In this document: positions 18,050 through 27,900 of the stretch, in pieces
Layout of the letters: each line of letters opens with the position of its first letter
Numbering within the stretch: position 1 is the stretch's first letter
Assembly: GCA_903919185.1 (NCBI GenBank)
Contig: CAIXHF010000090.1
Span: 1 to 45,055 of the forward strand
DNA: 45,055 nucleotides
Direction: 5' to 3'
From: an uncultured Opitutia bacterium
GTDB lineage: Bacteria > Verrucomicrobiota > Verrucomicrobiia > Opitutales > UBA953
Notes under the pieces: generated by a model
Databases searched by the model: none
Seen by the model: only the letters and a program-made list of their open reading frames with translations
Told to the model about the DNA's origin: nothing
Translations under genes and position numbers: made by a program

Positions 18050-20242
18050 TTAGCGGAGGAAGGCCTCATGGAGGCCGCCGTCGACCGTGATAATCTGGCC
18101 GGTCGTCTTGCTGAGGCGATTAGTCACGAGGAGGAAATAGGCTTCGGCCTGGTCGGCAGGGGTGATGGGGTTCTTGGTCAGGGTCCGATCGGCGTAGAAA
18201 CGGGAGAGCTTCGTGGTCAGCGAATCGGTCGCCTCATCATCGGTGTAAGGAATGTTGTACTTCGCAAGCGAAGCAATCACTCGGTCGCGCGGGAACATGG
18301 CCGAACCCTGGACGACGGTCGCCGGGGCGACGCCGTTGACGCGGACCAGCGGGGAGAGTTCCATGGCCAACTCGCGGACGAGGTGGTTGGCGGCGGCCTT
18401 CGAGGTATCGTAGGCGACGGACCCCTTCTTGGCCACCGCGGCATTAGCGCTCGTGGTGAGGACGAGGTTACCGCGGAGGCCCTGTTCCTTCCAGGTGACG
18501 AAGGCTTCGTCCGCGACGAGGTAGCTGCCGGTGACATTGAGGGCGAAGGTCAGAGCCCACTTGTCGTCCGGGATATGGCCAGTGGTGTCCGGCGAGACGA
18601 AGATACCCGCCGTGACGCAGATGGAGTCAAAACAACCGTAGGCGAGGGCGACCTGATCCAGCATCTTGCGGATCGAAGCTCGGTCCATGATGTCGCCGCC
18701 GAGGCCGATGGCCGGGCCGCAATTCGAGAGGCCCGTGCCGGCGACGCCGATGCCGACGCCGTGCTTGGCAGTGATTTCCTTGGCCGTGGCTTGGGCGGCT
18801 TCGACGTTCTTGTCGACGCAGACGATATGGGCGCCTTCCTTGACGAGGCGGTGGGCGGTTTCCTTACCAATACCCGAGCCAGCACCGACGACGATGATGA
18901 CCTGACGGGCGAGTTCCTTCTCGGCCGGCATGCGCTTGAGTTTGGCTTCTTCGAGGAGCCAATACTCGATATCGAAGGCTTCCTGCTGCGGCAGGGAGAC
19001 ATACTCGTCGATGGCTTCTGCGCCGCGCATGACTTCGACGGCACAGTTATAGAATTCAGCCGTGACGCGGGATTCGGACTTATCCTTACCCCACGCAATC
19101 ATGCCCAGGCCAGGGATGAGGACAACGGTCGGGTTCGCATCGCGCATGGCGGGCGAGTTCGCACGCTTACAGGCGTTGTAATAAGTGGCGTAGTCCTTGC
19201 GGTACTGTTCGAGACTGGTGGCCAGCTTGGCCTTGAGGGCGGCGACGTCTTCGGACTGCGGATTCCAAGCCACATAGAGGGGCTTGATCTTCGTGCGGAG
19301 GAAGTGGTCCGGGCAGGAGGTGCCGAGTTCGGCGAGGCGCGGGGCATCGATCGAGTTGACGAAACGGAGAATCTTTTCGTCGTCCTGAATGGTACCGACG
19401 AAGCGCTTCTCCATGGAGACTTGACCGCGCAGCCACGGCAGGATGGCCGCGAGGGTGGCGTGACGCTGCTCGGTTTCGAGCGTCTGGTACTTGGCGCCGC
19501 CGAAGGCCTTGGCGTCACCGCCCTTGGCCTGGTACTTGCCATCGATATAGGCCGCCGCCTGCTCGATCATGGCCAAAGTCAGCTCGTAGCAGGCCTTGTC
19601 GTCGTCCGCCCAAGAAATGAAGCCGTGCTGGCCCATCATGATAGCTTTGATGTCCGGCTGGGCGCGGGAAATATCCTGCATGGCGAGGCCGAGCTCGAAG
19701 CCCGGGCGCATCCACTTCACGTAAGCCATTTTACCAGCAAAAATCTGCTTGGTCAGCGCCTCGCAATTCTTGGAGGCAGCAATCGAGATAATCGCATTAG
19801 GGTGCATGTGGTCGACATGCTTGCCTGGCAGGAAACTGTGCAGCGGGGTATCAATCGAAGAAGCGCGCGGGTTGAGATTGAACGTGGTGTGGTTATACAT
19901 CGCCACCATGTCGTCCTCGGCCTGGGACTTCAGGCCCTTGTCAGCGCGGTCCGCATAGACCGACTGCAGGCTAATGAGCTTATCCTGATAGAGGGAGGAG
20001 AAATTCTCCCGGAGGCTCGTGCGCAGGTCGCCGCCCGAACCCTTGACCCAGAGCACCGGGGTGTCCTTGCCAGACAGTGGGTCCTTTTCAACAATCTTGG
20101 AGGAGGTGTTGCCGCCGCCCGTGTTGGTGATGCGCTGATCAGCGCCCAACTGATTGGAGCGGTAGATCAGGCGAGCCACGGGATCGAGTTTCGCCGCTTC
20201 GGCGTCGTTCCAGAGGTGGGAGACGTACTTGTAGGTAGACAT
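18050..20242 (-). CDS. Bifunctional class II aldolase / short-chain dehydrogenase (rhamnulose-1-phosphate aldolase/lactaldehyde dehydrogenase type)
   Basis: N-terminal class II aldolase (NTGGGNTSSKI, HMHPNAII), C-terminal SDR (VIIVVGAGSGIGKETAHRL, YDTSKAAANHLVRELAMEL, GQIITVDGGLHEAF). Confidence 0.92.
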   Translation of the reverse strand: MSTYKYVSHLWNDAEAAKLDPVARLIYRSNQLGADQRITNTGGGNTSSKIVEKDPLSGKDTPVLWVKGSGGDLRTSLRENFSSLYQDKLISLQSVYADRADKGLKSQAEDDMVAMYNHTTFNLNPRASSIDTPLHSFLPGKHVDHMHPNAIISIAASKNCEALTKQIFAGKMAYVKWMRPGFELGLAMQDISRAQPDIKAIMMGQHGFISWADDDKACYELTLAMIEQAAAYIDGKYQAKGGDAKAFGGAKYQTLETEQRHATLAAILPWLRGQVSMEKRFVGTIQDDEKILRFVNSIDAPRLAELGTSCPDHFLRTKIKPLYVAWNPQSEDVAALKAKLATSLEQYRKDYATYYNACKRANSPAMRDANPTVVLIPGLGMIAWGKDKSESRVTAEFYNCAVEVMRGAEAIDEYVSLPQQEAFDIEYWLLEEAKLKRMPAEKELARQVIIVVGAGSGIGKETAHRLVKEGAHIVCVDKNVEAAQATAKEITAKHGVGIGVAGTGLSNCGPAIGLGGDIMDRASIRKMLDQVALAYGCFDSICVTAGIFVSPDTTGHIPDDKWALTFALNVTGSYLVADEAFVTWKEQGLRGNLVLTTSANAAVAKKGSVAYDTSKAAANHLVRELAMELSPLVRVNGVAPATVVQGSAMFPRDRVIASLAKYNIPYTDDEATDSLTTKLSRFYADRTLTKNPITPADQAEAYFLLVTNRLSKTTGQIITVDGGLHEAFLR

Positions 20243-20285
20243 GGTGCTTTGCTGGTAAAGGCAGGGAAGGGAGGCTTAAGCAGGT

Positions 20286-21755
20286 TTATGACTTCTTTAA
20301 ACCATTAAACTTCACTAAGGCGTCGAGCCAATGAAGGGTGGGGTTGGGTTTGTAAGTGACTACTTCAAAGGACTTTCGGACCACTCCGCGCAGGGCATCG
20401 AGGTTCTTTAACTCCTTCATGGCGACGGCTTGGACGAGGATATTACCGGCGGCGGTGGCTTCGACCGGGCCGGCGATGACCGTCCGGCCCGTGGCGTCAG
20501 CCGTGGCTTGGTTAAGGAGCGCATTGCGGCAGCCGCCACCGACGATGTGTAAAGTCGCGAGCTTACGGCCCGTCAGTTTCTCGATGCCGTCCATCTCGAC
20601 GCGGTAGAGGAGAGCCAGCGACTCCAGCACGCAGCGGGCGACCTCTCCATGGGTTTGCGGTACCGGCTGCTTAGTCTCGCGGCAGAAATCTTGGACCTTC
20701 TTCACCATATCGCCGCGCTTGGCGAAACGGACGTCGTCCGGACGGATGAAGCTGCGGAGCGCTGGAGCCTTCAGGGCGAGCTTTACAATCTCACCGTAGT
20801 CGGAAACTTCCCCGCGCTCCAACCACTCGCGACGGCATTCCTGCAGGACCCACAGGCCTACGAGATTTTTGAGGAAGCGAGTCGTGCCCGCAAAGCCGAC
20901 TTCGTTCGTATACTTCGCCTCGCGTACGGTCTCGTTGACTAACGGCTTGGGTAGTTCGACGCCCAAGAGCGACCACGTCCCGGAAGAGAGGTAAGCCCAG
21001 TCGTCACCCTTCGTTGCCGGCACCGCAGCAACTGCCGCCGCGGTATCATGCGCGCACGTCGTGACGACGTCGGCGGACTTGAGGCCGGTTTCCTTACTCA
21101 GGTAAGGGAGGAGTTTCCCGAGCTTGGTGCCCGGAGCCACTGGCTTCGGGAAGATATGCTTGGGAATCCCGAGCTTCTTGAGTACCGGCCAAGCCCAGTC
21201 GCGCTTACGGGTATCCCACAGCTGACTGCCAGAAATGAGCGTCTCTTCGGCGCGGGCTTGGCCGGTGAGCAGCCAAGTGATGTAGTCGCCAATGAGCAGG
21301 AACTTGTCAGCAAAAGCCAGGATCTCAGGGCGGTTCTCCACGTCGTCAAACAACTGATAGAGCGTATTGATAGAGATAGACGCAATGCCAGTGCCTTCAA
21401 ATAATTGCTTCTGCGAGAACTTCTTCATAGCCTTGTCGAAGGACTTAAAGCTGCGCTCGTCGCGATAGGTGTAGGGCAGGGATAGCATCGGGCCATCGCC
21501 CTTGAGCAAGACGTAGTCGACGCCCCAGGAGTCGCAAGCAATCGACCGAATCGGGCCGAGCTTGGCCCCCTTGGCTAGGCCGATACGAATTTCGCGAAAG
21601 ATGCGGACAATATCCCAGCGCAAGGTGCCGTTGGCCGTGATTGCACCGTTCGAGAAACGGTGAATCTCCTTCATCGTAAGCTTACCACCCTTGAGGGTCC
21701 CGAAGATCACGCGGCCGGATTCGGCGCCGAGGTCGATGGCAAGGTAGTTGGACAT
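20286..21755 (-). CDS. rhaB: Rhamnulokinase / FGGY-family carbohydrate kinase
   Basis: MSNYLAIDLGAESGRVIFGTL; CDSWGVDYVLL; LHIVGGGCRNALLNQATADATGRTVIAGPVEATAAGNILVQA. Confidence 0.9.
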   Translation of the reverse strand: MSNYLAIDLGAESGRVIFGTLKGGKLTMKEIHRFSNGAITANGTLRWDIVRIFREIRIGLAKGAKLGPIRSIACDSWGVDYVLLKGDGPMLSLPYTYRDERSFKSFDKAMKKFSQKQLFEGTGIASISINTLYQLFDDVENRPEILAFADKFLLIGDYITWLLTGQARAEETLISGSQLWDTRKRDWAWPVLKKLGIPKHIFPKPVAPGTKLGKLLPYLSKETGLKSADVVTTCAHDTAAAVAAVPATKGDDWAYLSSGTWSLLGVELPKPLVNETVREAKYTNEVGFAGTTRFLKNLVGLWVLQECRREWLERGEVSDYGEIVKLALKAPALRSFIRPDDVRFAKRGDMVKKVQDFCRETKQPVPQTHGEVARCVLESLALLYRVEMDGIEKLTGRKLATLHIVGGGCRNALLNQATADATGRTVIAGPVEATAAGNILVQAVAMKELKNLDALRGVVRKSFEVVTYKPNPTLHWLDALVKFNGLKKS

Positions 21756-21790
21756 GGGAAGCAGGAAGGGAAGGGGGAGGGAAAAGGCAA

Positions 21791-22546
21791 TTAGAGCCCA
21801 AGCATCTTTTGGCGATAATGCTCGTCGGGCCGACCAGCGATACGTTCGCACTGCGCCGCGGTCAAGAAAACCGGCCCGCCCAACGCGGCCGCGCCCACGA
21901 AAATCTCGGCGGCTTTTTCGGCCATGAGTAGGGAACCGAGGACGGCTTTCGGCGAAGGGCCGACGGCAATGATGCCGTGGTTCTGGAGTAAAATAATCTT
22001 GGGCTCACGGCCGGTACGCTGGACAAAGGCCTGAACCTCGCGGCGAATCGATTGAGCCAGGCCGAGACCAGGCTCCGCGTAAGGCACGAAGACCGACTCA
22101 ATCCCGCACATCACGATCTCATCTGGGCAGGCGCGGCGTTCAGCAAAGTCACGGGCCCGGGGCGAACAGAGAATTTGGTTCACCGCGATGGCGTGGACGT
22201 GGCCGACACAAGCGACGCCAGGCAAGGTCAAGAGGTAAGCGTGGAAGAGGGCCTCAATGGAAGGCTTCTTGGCGGCTTCGCTCACGCGCGACGCGAACAA
22301 GACGTTATCAATCTCCGCGTCGGTGGCGGTGGTCGCATCCAAGAGCGGCAATAAGCGATCGAAGCGGCAAGTCGTCAGGTCGGCGGGTTGGAGCGAGGCG
22401 AGGTTGGAGCCGGAAGCCTTGACCGCGAAAGTCTGGTCATCGAGACGCAGGGAAGTATTACCTTCACCCAAAATAGCCATCCGCAGTCGCTCACCCCCCA
22501 GAGCATGGGAAAGGTCTAACAAGGACTGAAGGGCGTCTTGAGACAT
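21791..22546 (-). CDS. Class II aldolase/adducin family protein (fuculose-phosphate aldolase-like)
   Basis: GEGNTSLRLDDQTFAVKASGSNLASL, GVACVGHVHAIAVNQ, LLQNHGIIAVGPSP; start MSQDALQ at 22546. Confidence 0.85.
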   Translation of the reverse strand: MSQDALQSLLDLSHALGGERLRMAILGEGNTSLRLDDQTFAVKASGSNLASLQPADLTTCRFDRLLPLLDATTATDAEIDNVLFASRVSEAAKKPSIEALFHAYLLTLPGVACVGHVHAIAVNQILCSPRARDFAERRACPDEIVMCGIESVFVPYAEPGLGLAQSIRREVQAFVQRTGREPKIILLQNHGIIAVGPSPKAVLGSLLMAEKAAEIFVGAAALGGPVFLTAAQCERIAGRPDEHYRQKMLGL

Positions 22547-22574
22547 TACCAGGGGGCGTCCAAGGCGGACGAGC

Positions 22575-23351
22575 TTAGGCGGTGAGTACGCGGTCGGGAG
22601 CCATCTTGACCTTCGCCTGCACGACAGCGGCGGCATCAGCGTCCGTCACTAGGAATAGCGTGGAAACATCACGGGTCACCGCGCAGGGACCGCCCCGGCC
22701 AAGCTTTACCTTATTCATACAAATCAACACTTCATCGCTGCGCCGGATAACCTCACGCTGTTGGTGGGAAATATCGCGCTGCGAATTCCAGAGACCGTTC
22801 TCGTCGATGCCTTCGGCGCCGAGGAGAGCCACGTCAAAATTCCAACGGGCAACTTCTTCGAGCGTACGATCGCCGGCGACCATGGCGTGACGGGTCAGGA
22901 ACAAACCGCCAGGAATGTAGACCTCGACGCCTGGGAGCGAGGAGATCAATTGAGCCGTTGGGAGACAGGTCGTCACAATCTGCAAATCAGGGGTGCCAGA
23001 AGCGGCGATGGCTTCAGCGGCGAAGAAGATGGTTGAACCGGAGTCGAGATAGACCGTCATACCAGCCTTGATGCGGGAAGCCGCCTTATTGCCGATCTTG
23101 CGCTTAGCTTCGGCGTCCTCAACCTTGCGATCATCGAGCGGCGGGAAGTTACGGTTGAAGTCCGAAAGTGCGCCACCATGCGTGCGGGTGATGCGACGCT
23201 GACTTTCCAATTCAGTGAGGTCGCGGCGGGCAGTGGCCTCGGAAACATTAAATTGCTTACAGATTTCGAGAACAGGGACGTAACCGACCTTACTCAGTAA
23301 CTTAGCGATAGCTTCACGACGGGCTTCAATGATATGGCGGGCGACTTTCAT
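22575..23351 (-). CDS. DeoR/GlpR-family transcriptional regulator
   Basis: N-terminal HTH (RREAIAKLLSKVGYVPVLEICKQFNVSEATARRDLTELESQRRITRTHGGAL) and DeoR sensor domain (KAASRIKAGMTVYLDSGSTIFFAAEAI). Confidence 0.92.
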   Translation of the reverse strand: MKVARHIIEARREAIAKLLSKVGYVPVLEICKQFNVSEATARRDLTELESQRRITRTHGGALSDFNRNFPPLDDRKVEDAEAKRKIGNKAASRIKAGMTVYLDSGSTIFFAAEAIAASGTPDLQIVTTCLPTAQLISSLPGVEVYIPGGLFLTRHAMVAGDRTLEEVARWNFDVALLGAEGIDENGLWNSQRDISHQQREVIRRSDEVLICMNKVKLGRGGPCAVTRDVSTLFLVTDADAAAVVQAKVKMAPDRVLTA

Positions 23352-23556
23352 GGGGGATCCGATTTATGCTCGATAACCCTCAAGCAATCAATAACGCATT
23401 TTCTAGTAGGTTGAGCTTATAGGTATATTTCGCACAATATACATTATGTCTAATCCTTAAATAGTCAGCAAATCAAGGGCTATATACCATGTTTATCGTA
23501 TTGTCTTGGGGGTTTATACGGGGTCGATTATTTGTATAAATATCAGGCAATAAAGC
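23352..23556. promoter_or_regulatory. AT-rich divergent intergenic region with perfect inverted repeat GTATATT-tcgcac-AATATAC (23423-23442)
   Basis: Sharp drop in GC relative to surroundings between the deoR-type regulator (-) and the amidase (+); 7-6-7 inverted repeat read directly. Confidence 0.6.
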
Positions 23557-24450
23557 ATGTCTCCCTCATATTTAAAGCGTTTAGCGGTTTTTTGTTCAAT
23601 TTTAGCCATCACCGGCTGTGGCACCACCTCTTCGAAAAACTCCGGTGAGTCGACCGGCGTTGTTATCAACGTTAACCCCAAGCTCTCGGTGATTCAGGGG
23701 CCCGCGTCCGCTGCCGTCGAGGTCCGCAAGCAGCCCATCTCGATTCTAGTGCTACACCATACCGCCTCCTCCCTGCCCTCCGCGCTAGAGACCCTGCAGG
23801 GGCGGAACAAAGGACATACGGTTGGCGTCCACTACCTGGTCAGCGCCGAGCTACCCCAGGCACGGATCTTCCGGATGTGTCCCGACTCCCTCGCCGCATT
23901 CCATGCGGGCAAAAGCGCCTGGGGTAAATTCGATAGCCTCAACCAGTCTTCGCTGGGCATCGAGATCGTTAATTACGACGGCAATGTAAACCCATACCCC
24001 AAACCCCAGGTCGAAGCCGTCCTCGCGTTAGCCCAGTACTTAGTGGCCACCCACCAGATCAGCCCTGAGAACGTAGTCGCCCACTCCGACATCGCAGTCG
24101 GTCGTAAAATTGATCCGGGCTCGTTGTTTCCCTGGGAATATTTTGCCGCCAACGGCGTCGGCGCTTGGCCCGATACCAAGGATGTTCAGGCGTTCCGTAT
24201 CTTACTCAAATCCAAGAAGCTCTCGAACGCCGCAATCCAGCAGCTGCTGCGGACCTACGGCTACCGCCTAGATGATAACTCGGACAAGACGCTGGGCCTA
24301 GCGCTCGAATCGTTTCAACGCCACTTCCGTGGGTCCAAGGTCGATGGCGTCGCGGACGACGAAACGGTCGCCCTCCTGCAAGCTTTGGTGAAGAAGTATC
24401 GTAGCGCCCCACCGAAAGTCGCCTCCCCTGCCCGCTCCGGCAAGGTGTAA
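23557..24450 (+). CDS. N-acetylmuramoyl-L-alanine amidase (Amidase_2/AmpD-like) lipoprotein with C-terminal peptidoglycan-binding domain
   Basis: Lipobox-like LAITGCGTTS; LVLHHTASS, GVHYLVS, VVAHSDIAVGRKIDPGSLFPW; PG_binding_1-like C-terminus (IQQLLRTYGYRLDDNSDKTLGLALESFQRHF). Confidence 0.88.
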   Translation: MSPSYLKRLAVFCSILAITGCGTTSSKNSGESTGVVINVNPKLSVIQGPASAAVEVRKQPISILVLHHTASSLPSALETLQGRNKGHTVGVHYLVSAELPQARIFRMCPDSLAAFHAGKSAWGKFDSLNQSSLGIEIVNYDGNVNPYPKPQVEAVLALAQYLVATHQISPENVVAHSDIAVGRKIDPGSLFPWEYFAANGVGAWPDTKDVQAFRILLKSKKLSNAAIQQLLRTYGYRLDDNSDKTLGLALESFQRHFRGSKVDGVADDETVALLQALVKKYRSAPPKVASPARSGKV

Positions 24451-24975
24451 CTATTCCGTCACGACCGCCACGACCGCCTGCGTTTGCCGGTGATAGTGGC
24501 AGAGCATTGCTGGTACCACTTGCTCTTCAGCTAAGCGCCAGCCCAAGGCCTTGAGGGTGGCTTCATACTTCGCCCAGGCGTGGGCAAAGGTCTCGGCTCG
24601 CAGCCGAGATTGCTGGATGCGTTCAGTTACGAGTACTCCCAGATACTTTCCGGCCACGTCCATCATTTCCGGGAAGTCCTGGGCCAAGACTGCATCGCAA
24701 CCCAATTTGGCCTGTGCCCCCAACGCGACCCAGCCGTCTTCCCCATCGTAGGAGATGGAGAGCTTTAAAGGGCAGCCGGTCAAAGTCGGCGCTAAGCCAG
24801 TCTCGTGGAGTTCCACCACTGCACCATACCAAGCGCGCAGTAACTTCAAAATCTCGCGCCGCAAGGTCGCCTTAGCAGCAGGCCCACGGCCGAGCTCCGG
24901 CAAACGGATAAGGTATAGGTCGGCCGCTTGGGGCGCTGGCAATAATGCCGCTTCCGAAAGGTCGTAGACTTTCAT
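24451..24975 (-). CDS. Divergent 4'-phosphopantetheinyl transferase superfamily protein
   Basis: LKLSISYDGEDGWVALGAQAKLGCDAV (cf. Sfp-type SHS…GVDxE) and FAHAWAKYEATLKALGWRL (cf. WxxKEAxxKxxG); encoded right after the NRPS (1-nt gap). Confidence 0.75.
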   Translation of the reverse strand: MKVYDLSEAALLPAPQAADLYLIRLPELGRGPAAKATLRREILKLLRAWYGAVVELHETGLAPTLTGCPLKLSISYDGEDGWVALGAQAKLGCDAVLAQDFPEMMDVAGKYLGVLVTERIQQSRLRAETFAHAWAKYEATLKALGWRLAEEQVVPAMLCHYHRQTQAVVAVVTE

Positions 24976-24976
24976 C

Positions 24977-27900
24977 TTAGTTCATGGGCGCTGGCGCCGA
25001 GGGCGTGCCTTCCCACGAGGTGCGCGCTGGCGTGTGCTCACCCTTGGCCACCAAGGTCAACGGCCCAAGGCGACATTCTTCCCCCACGGAAGCATCATAG
25101 AGCACGGTGGCGCGCACGCCCAAGGTGGCACGGGCACCAATGTTGACTAAGCCTATCCGCATGACCCGGTCTTCGAACAAATGCGTCTGCGGTCCGCTGT
25201 GCTCATTCAGTTCCGCCCCATCACCGATGGTGACACAGTCGAACTCCGTTAGGTCCGTGGTATTAATCCAGGTGCCGCGCCCGACGTTCACACCCAGTAG
25301 CCGTAAGGCCCACGCGAGCATTGGGGTGCCTCGGAGGTAATTGAGTAACGCCGGCACCGCCAAGGATTCATGCAGAATCGTCACGGCTTCACTCAGCCAA
25401 ACAAACAACGTCCACATGGGCGCCAGGCGTGGACGATACTTGCCGATTAAAAGCCACTTAGCCGACCAAACGAAGGCGAAGGCAATCGCGGCGTAGCACA
25501 GCCCCGCCAGCGTCAACGCGACCGCGAAGCCCAGCCAGTCTTCTTCCGTCACATAATCCATGGTCTCGTAGACGGTCACGTAACCTACCGCGATGATGAA
25601 GGCCAAGGGCACGACGATACGCAGGCCTTCGATGCAGGCACGAGCCAAGCGACGACCTTTACTCGGGCGGAAGGTCAGCGTCGGATCCTGCGACTCAATG
25701 GTCTCACGCGCGGGCAAAAGCATCGGCGGAGACCCCATCCAGGTCTGCCCCGGCTGCATCTGCTCGTTGGTCGGCGAACTGGACTGCACCCCGAGCAGGA
25801 AGTCCTCGGGGAAGGTCGTACCATCTGGGACGTAGGCGCCGTTACCCACAAAGGAACGATGGCCGATGCGCGTCCGACGAAGCACCATCCAACCGCCACG
25901 TTGCTCTTCATCGCCGAGCATCGCCCCGTCTGCGATAAAAGATTCATCACCTAATTCCAAAAGCTCCGGCACGACCCCTTCGGCCGTTGAGACTTCAGCA
26001 TCGCGGCCAACTTTCGTGCCGAGCAACCGAAGCCAGGTGGCAACATAGACCGAGGCGTATAAACCGTGTAGGACCTGCAAGGAAGCATCCATGACGGCGG
26101 AGAGTTGCCACTTCCAGAAATACTCTCGACCGTACAAGGAAAAGCGACCTGGGCGTTGCCGCGGTAGGCATTGCTTTAATATACCAGCTAGGCAGGCCGT
26201 GATAACCAAGAGAATCGCCGCTGCTGGCATGGCGAGCAGGAAGAAGAATGGAAAGGTTTCCCACCAGGCGTGGTCTGACTCAAACAGATCGAGCCAGTGT
26301 GCATCCAAATAGTCGATGGCGACAAAACTTGGGAACACCGGGATATAGAAAAGGACGGCCACTAAGGCCGCCCCCAACGCGAAGGCTCCCATCCTTGCAT
26401 AGCGTTCCCACACGCTGGGTCGCGCGGGCGGAGCAGTTACCACGGTATCGGACTCCACCGGACGAGCCGGTGCCCCCGCCCAGGTCTCGCCGGCGGGGAT
26501 ATGCTTCGACTCCGCCAAGGCGGACTGTCCGGCCAATCTGGCGCCGTCCCCGACCGAGGTATCGTTCTCAAGCACCGCGTAAGAATCCACGGCGGCACCA
26601 CGGCCAATCGTGATACGACCGATGATGAGTCGGCCGCCTTCCACGCGAGCGTTCTCCAAATTCACGAAGGTGCCAAGACAGGCGCCGTCCCCAATCGTCA
26701 GGAGTTCCGGCACCGATACGGTGACCGAATTGATGAGACAGTCTCGGCCGACCTTAGCCCCAAGGAGACGCAGGTGCAGGGACTTCCAGGGGGTGCCCGA
26801 AATGAGGTAGACCGCTGGGATTTCGTTGAGGCGGGCGCCAAGCCACCAACGGAAATAGGTTTCGCCCCAGAGCGGATAGTTGCCCGGACGAAGTCGGCCC
26901 ACCAGTAGCCGCCGTAGCAGAATGCCCAAGGGGAACGATAACGCCAACGCTACTAAGTAAGTGCCTAACGCTGCCACGATCGCGACGACTATGCTGTCAT
27001 CGGTGTCGCCAGTCAGAAGGTGGTAGGCAAAGAACGGAGCCAACCACTGGAACATGTGCAGTAGGACGAGGAAAGGCAGACAGGCAGCCTGGGCGCAGCC
27101 GCACCAAAACCGGCGATTGAGCGGAGCGACCTCATGGGCCGGTGCTGGACGACCCGGGGTCGACGCCCCGAGGCCAGCCATCGCTTGGGCCAACGCTCCG
27201 AGCTGACGATTACGGTAGACGTGCTGAACGCCCATACTCGCATAGCGCGGGTCACGACGGAGACGCGTGACCAAGCGCGCCGCGAGCAAGGAATGGCCAT
27301 TGAGGTCTGAAAAGAAATCGACTTCGGGTGCCAAGCGTCGTCCCGGGAAAAACTCGGCTAAAATTGCACGCAAGGCGGCTTCGTGCTCGTTAGCGGCCGG
27401 CGGAGCATCGGCAACTGCCGCCACCTGCAGATCACGTTTACGCAATGCACCCAAGTCCACCTTACCCGAACTTAACCGGGGCATGCTCTCCAAGACCTCG
27501 ACGTGGGCGGGCAACATATAAACCGCCAAGCGTCGGGCCAAGGCTGCGCGTAAGTCGGCCATGTTCGGCGCCGTGCCAGACGCGACGATGAAGGCGACGA
27601 TTTCATCGCTGCCCGCCAATGGACGGACAACAGCCGCCGCTGTACCGACGCCAGATTGGTCCGCCAGCGCCGCCGAAATTTCGTCGAGCTCGATGCGGAA
27701 CCCACGGAGTTTCACCTGATTATCGACGCGCCCAAAACACAGAATTTCGCCCGAGGTATCAATCCGCCCCAAGTCGCCCGTCAGGTAGGCCCGCTGGCCA
27801 GCGATTTCGATAAACCGAGCGGCGGTGAGTTCGGCCCGTCCGAGATAGCCATTGGCTAAACCTGGCCCGAAAACGACAATCTCACCAGCCTCCCCCTGGG

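Noticed and set aside
17735-20308. 857-codon plus-strand ORF
   Set aside because: Antisense to the clearly coding bifunctional aldolase/dehydrogenase and to lutA; composition rich in G/D/R/V/E with no motifs; typical shadow ORF in GC-rich DNA.
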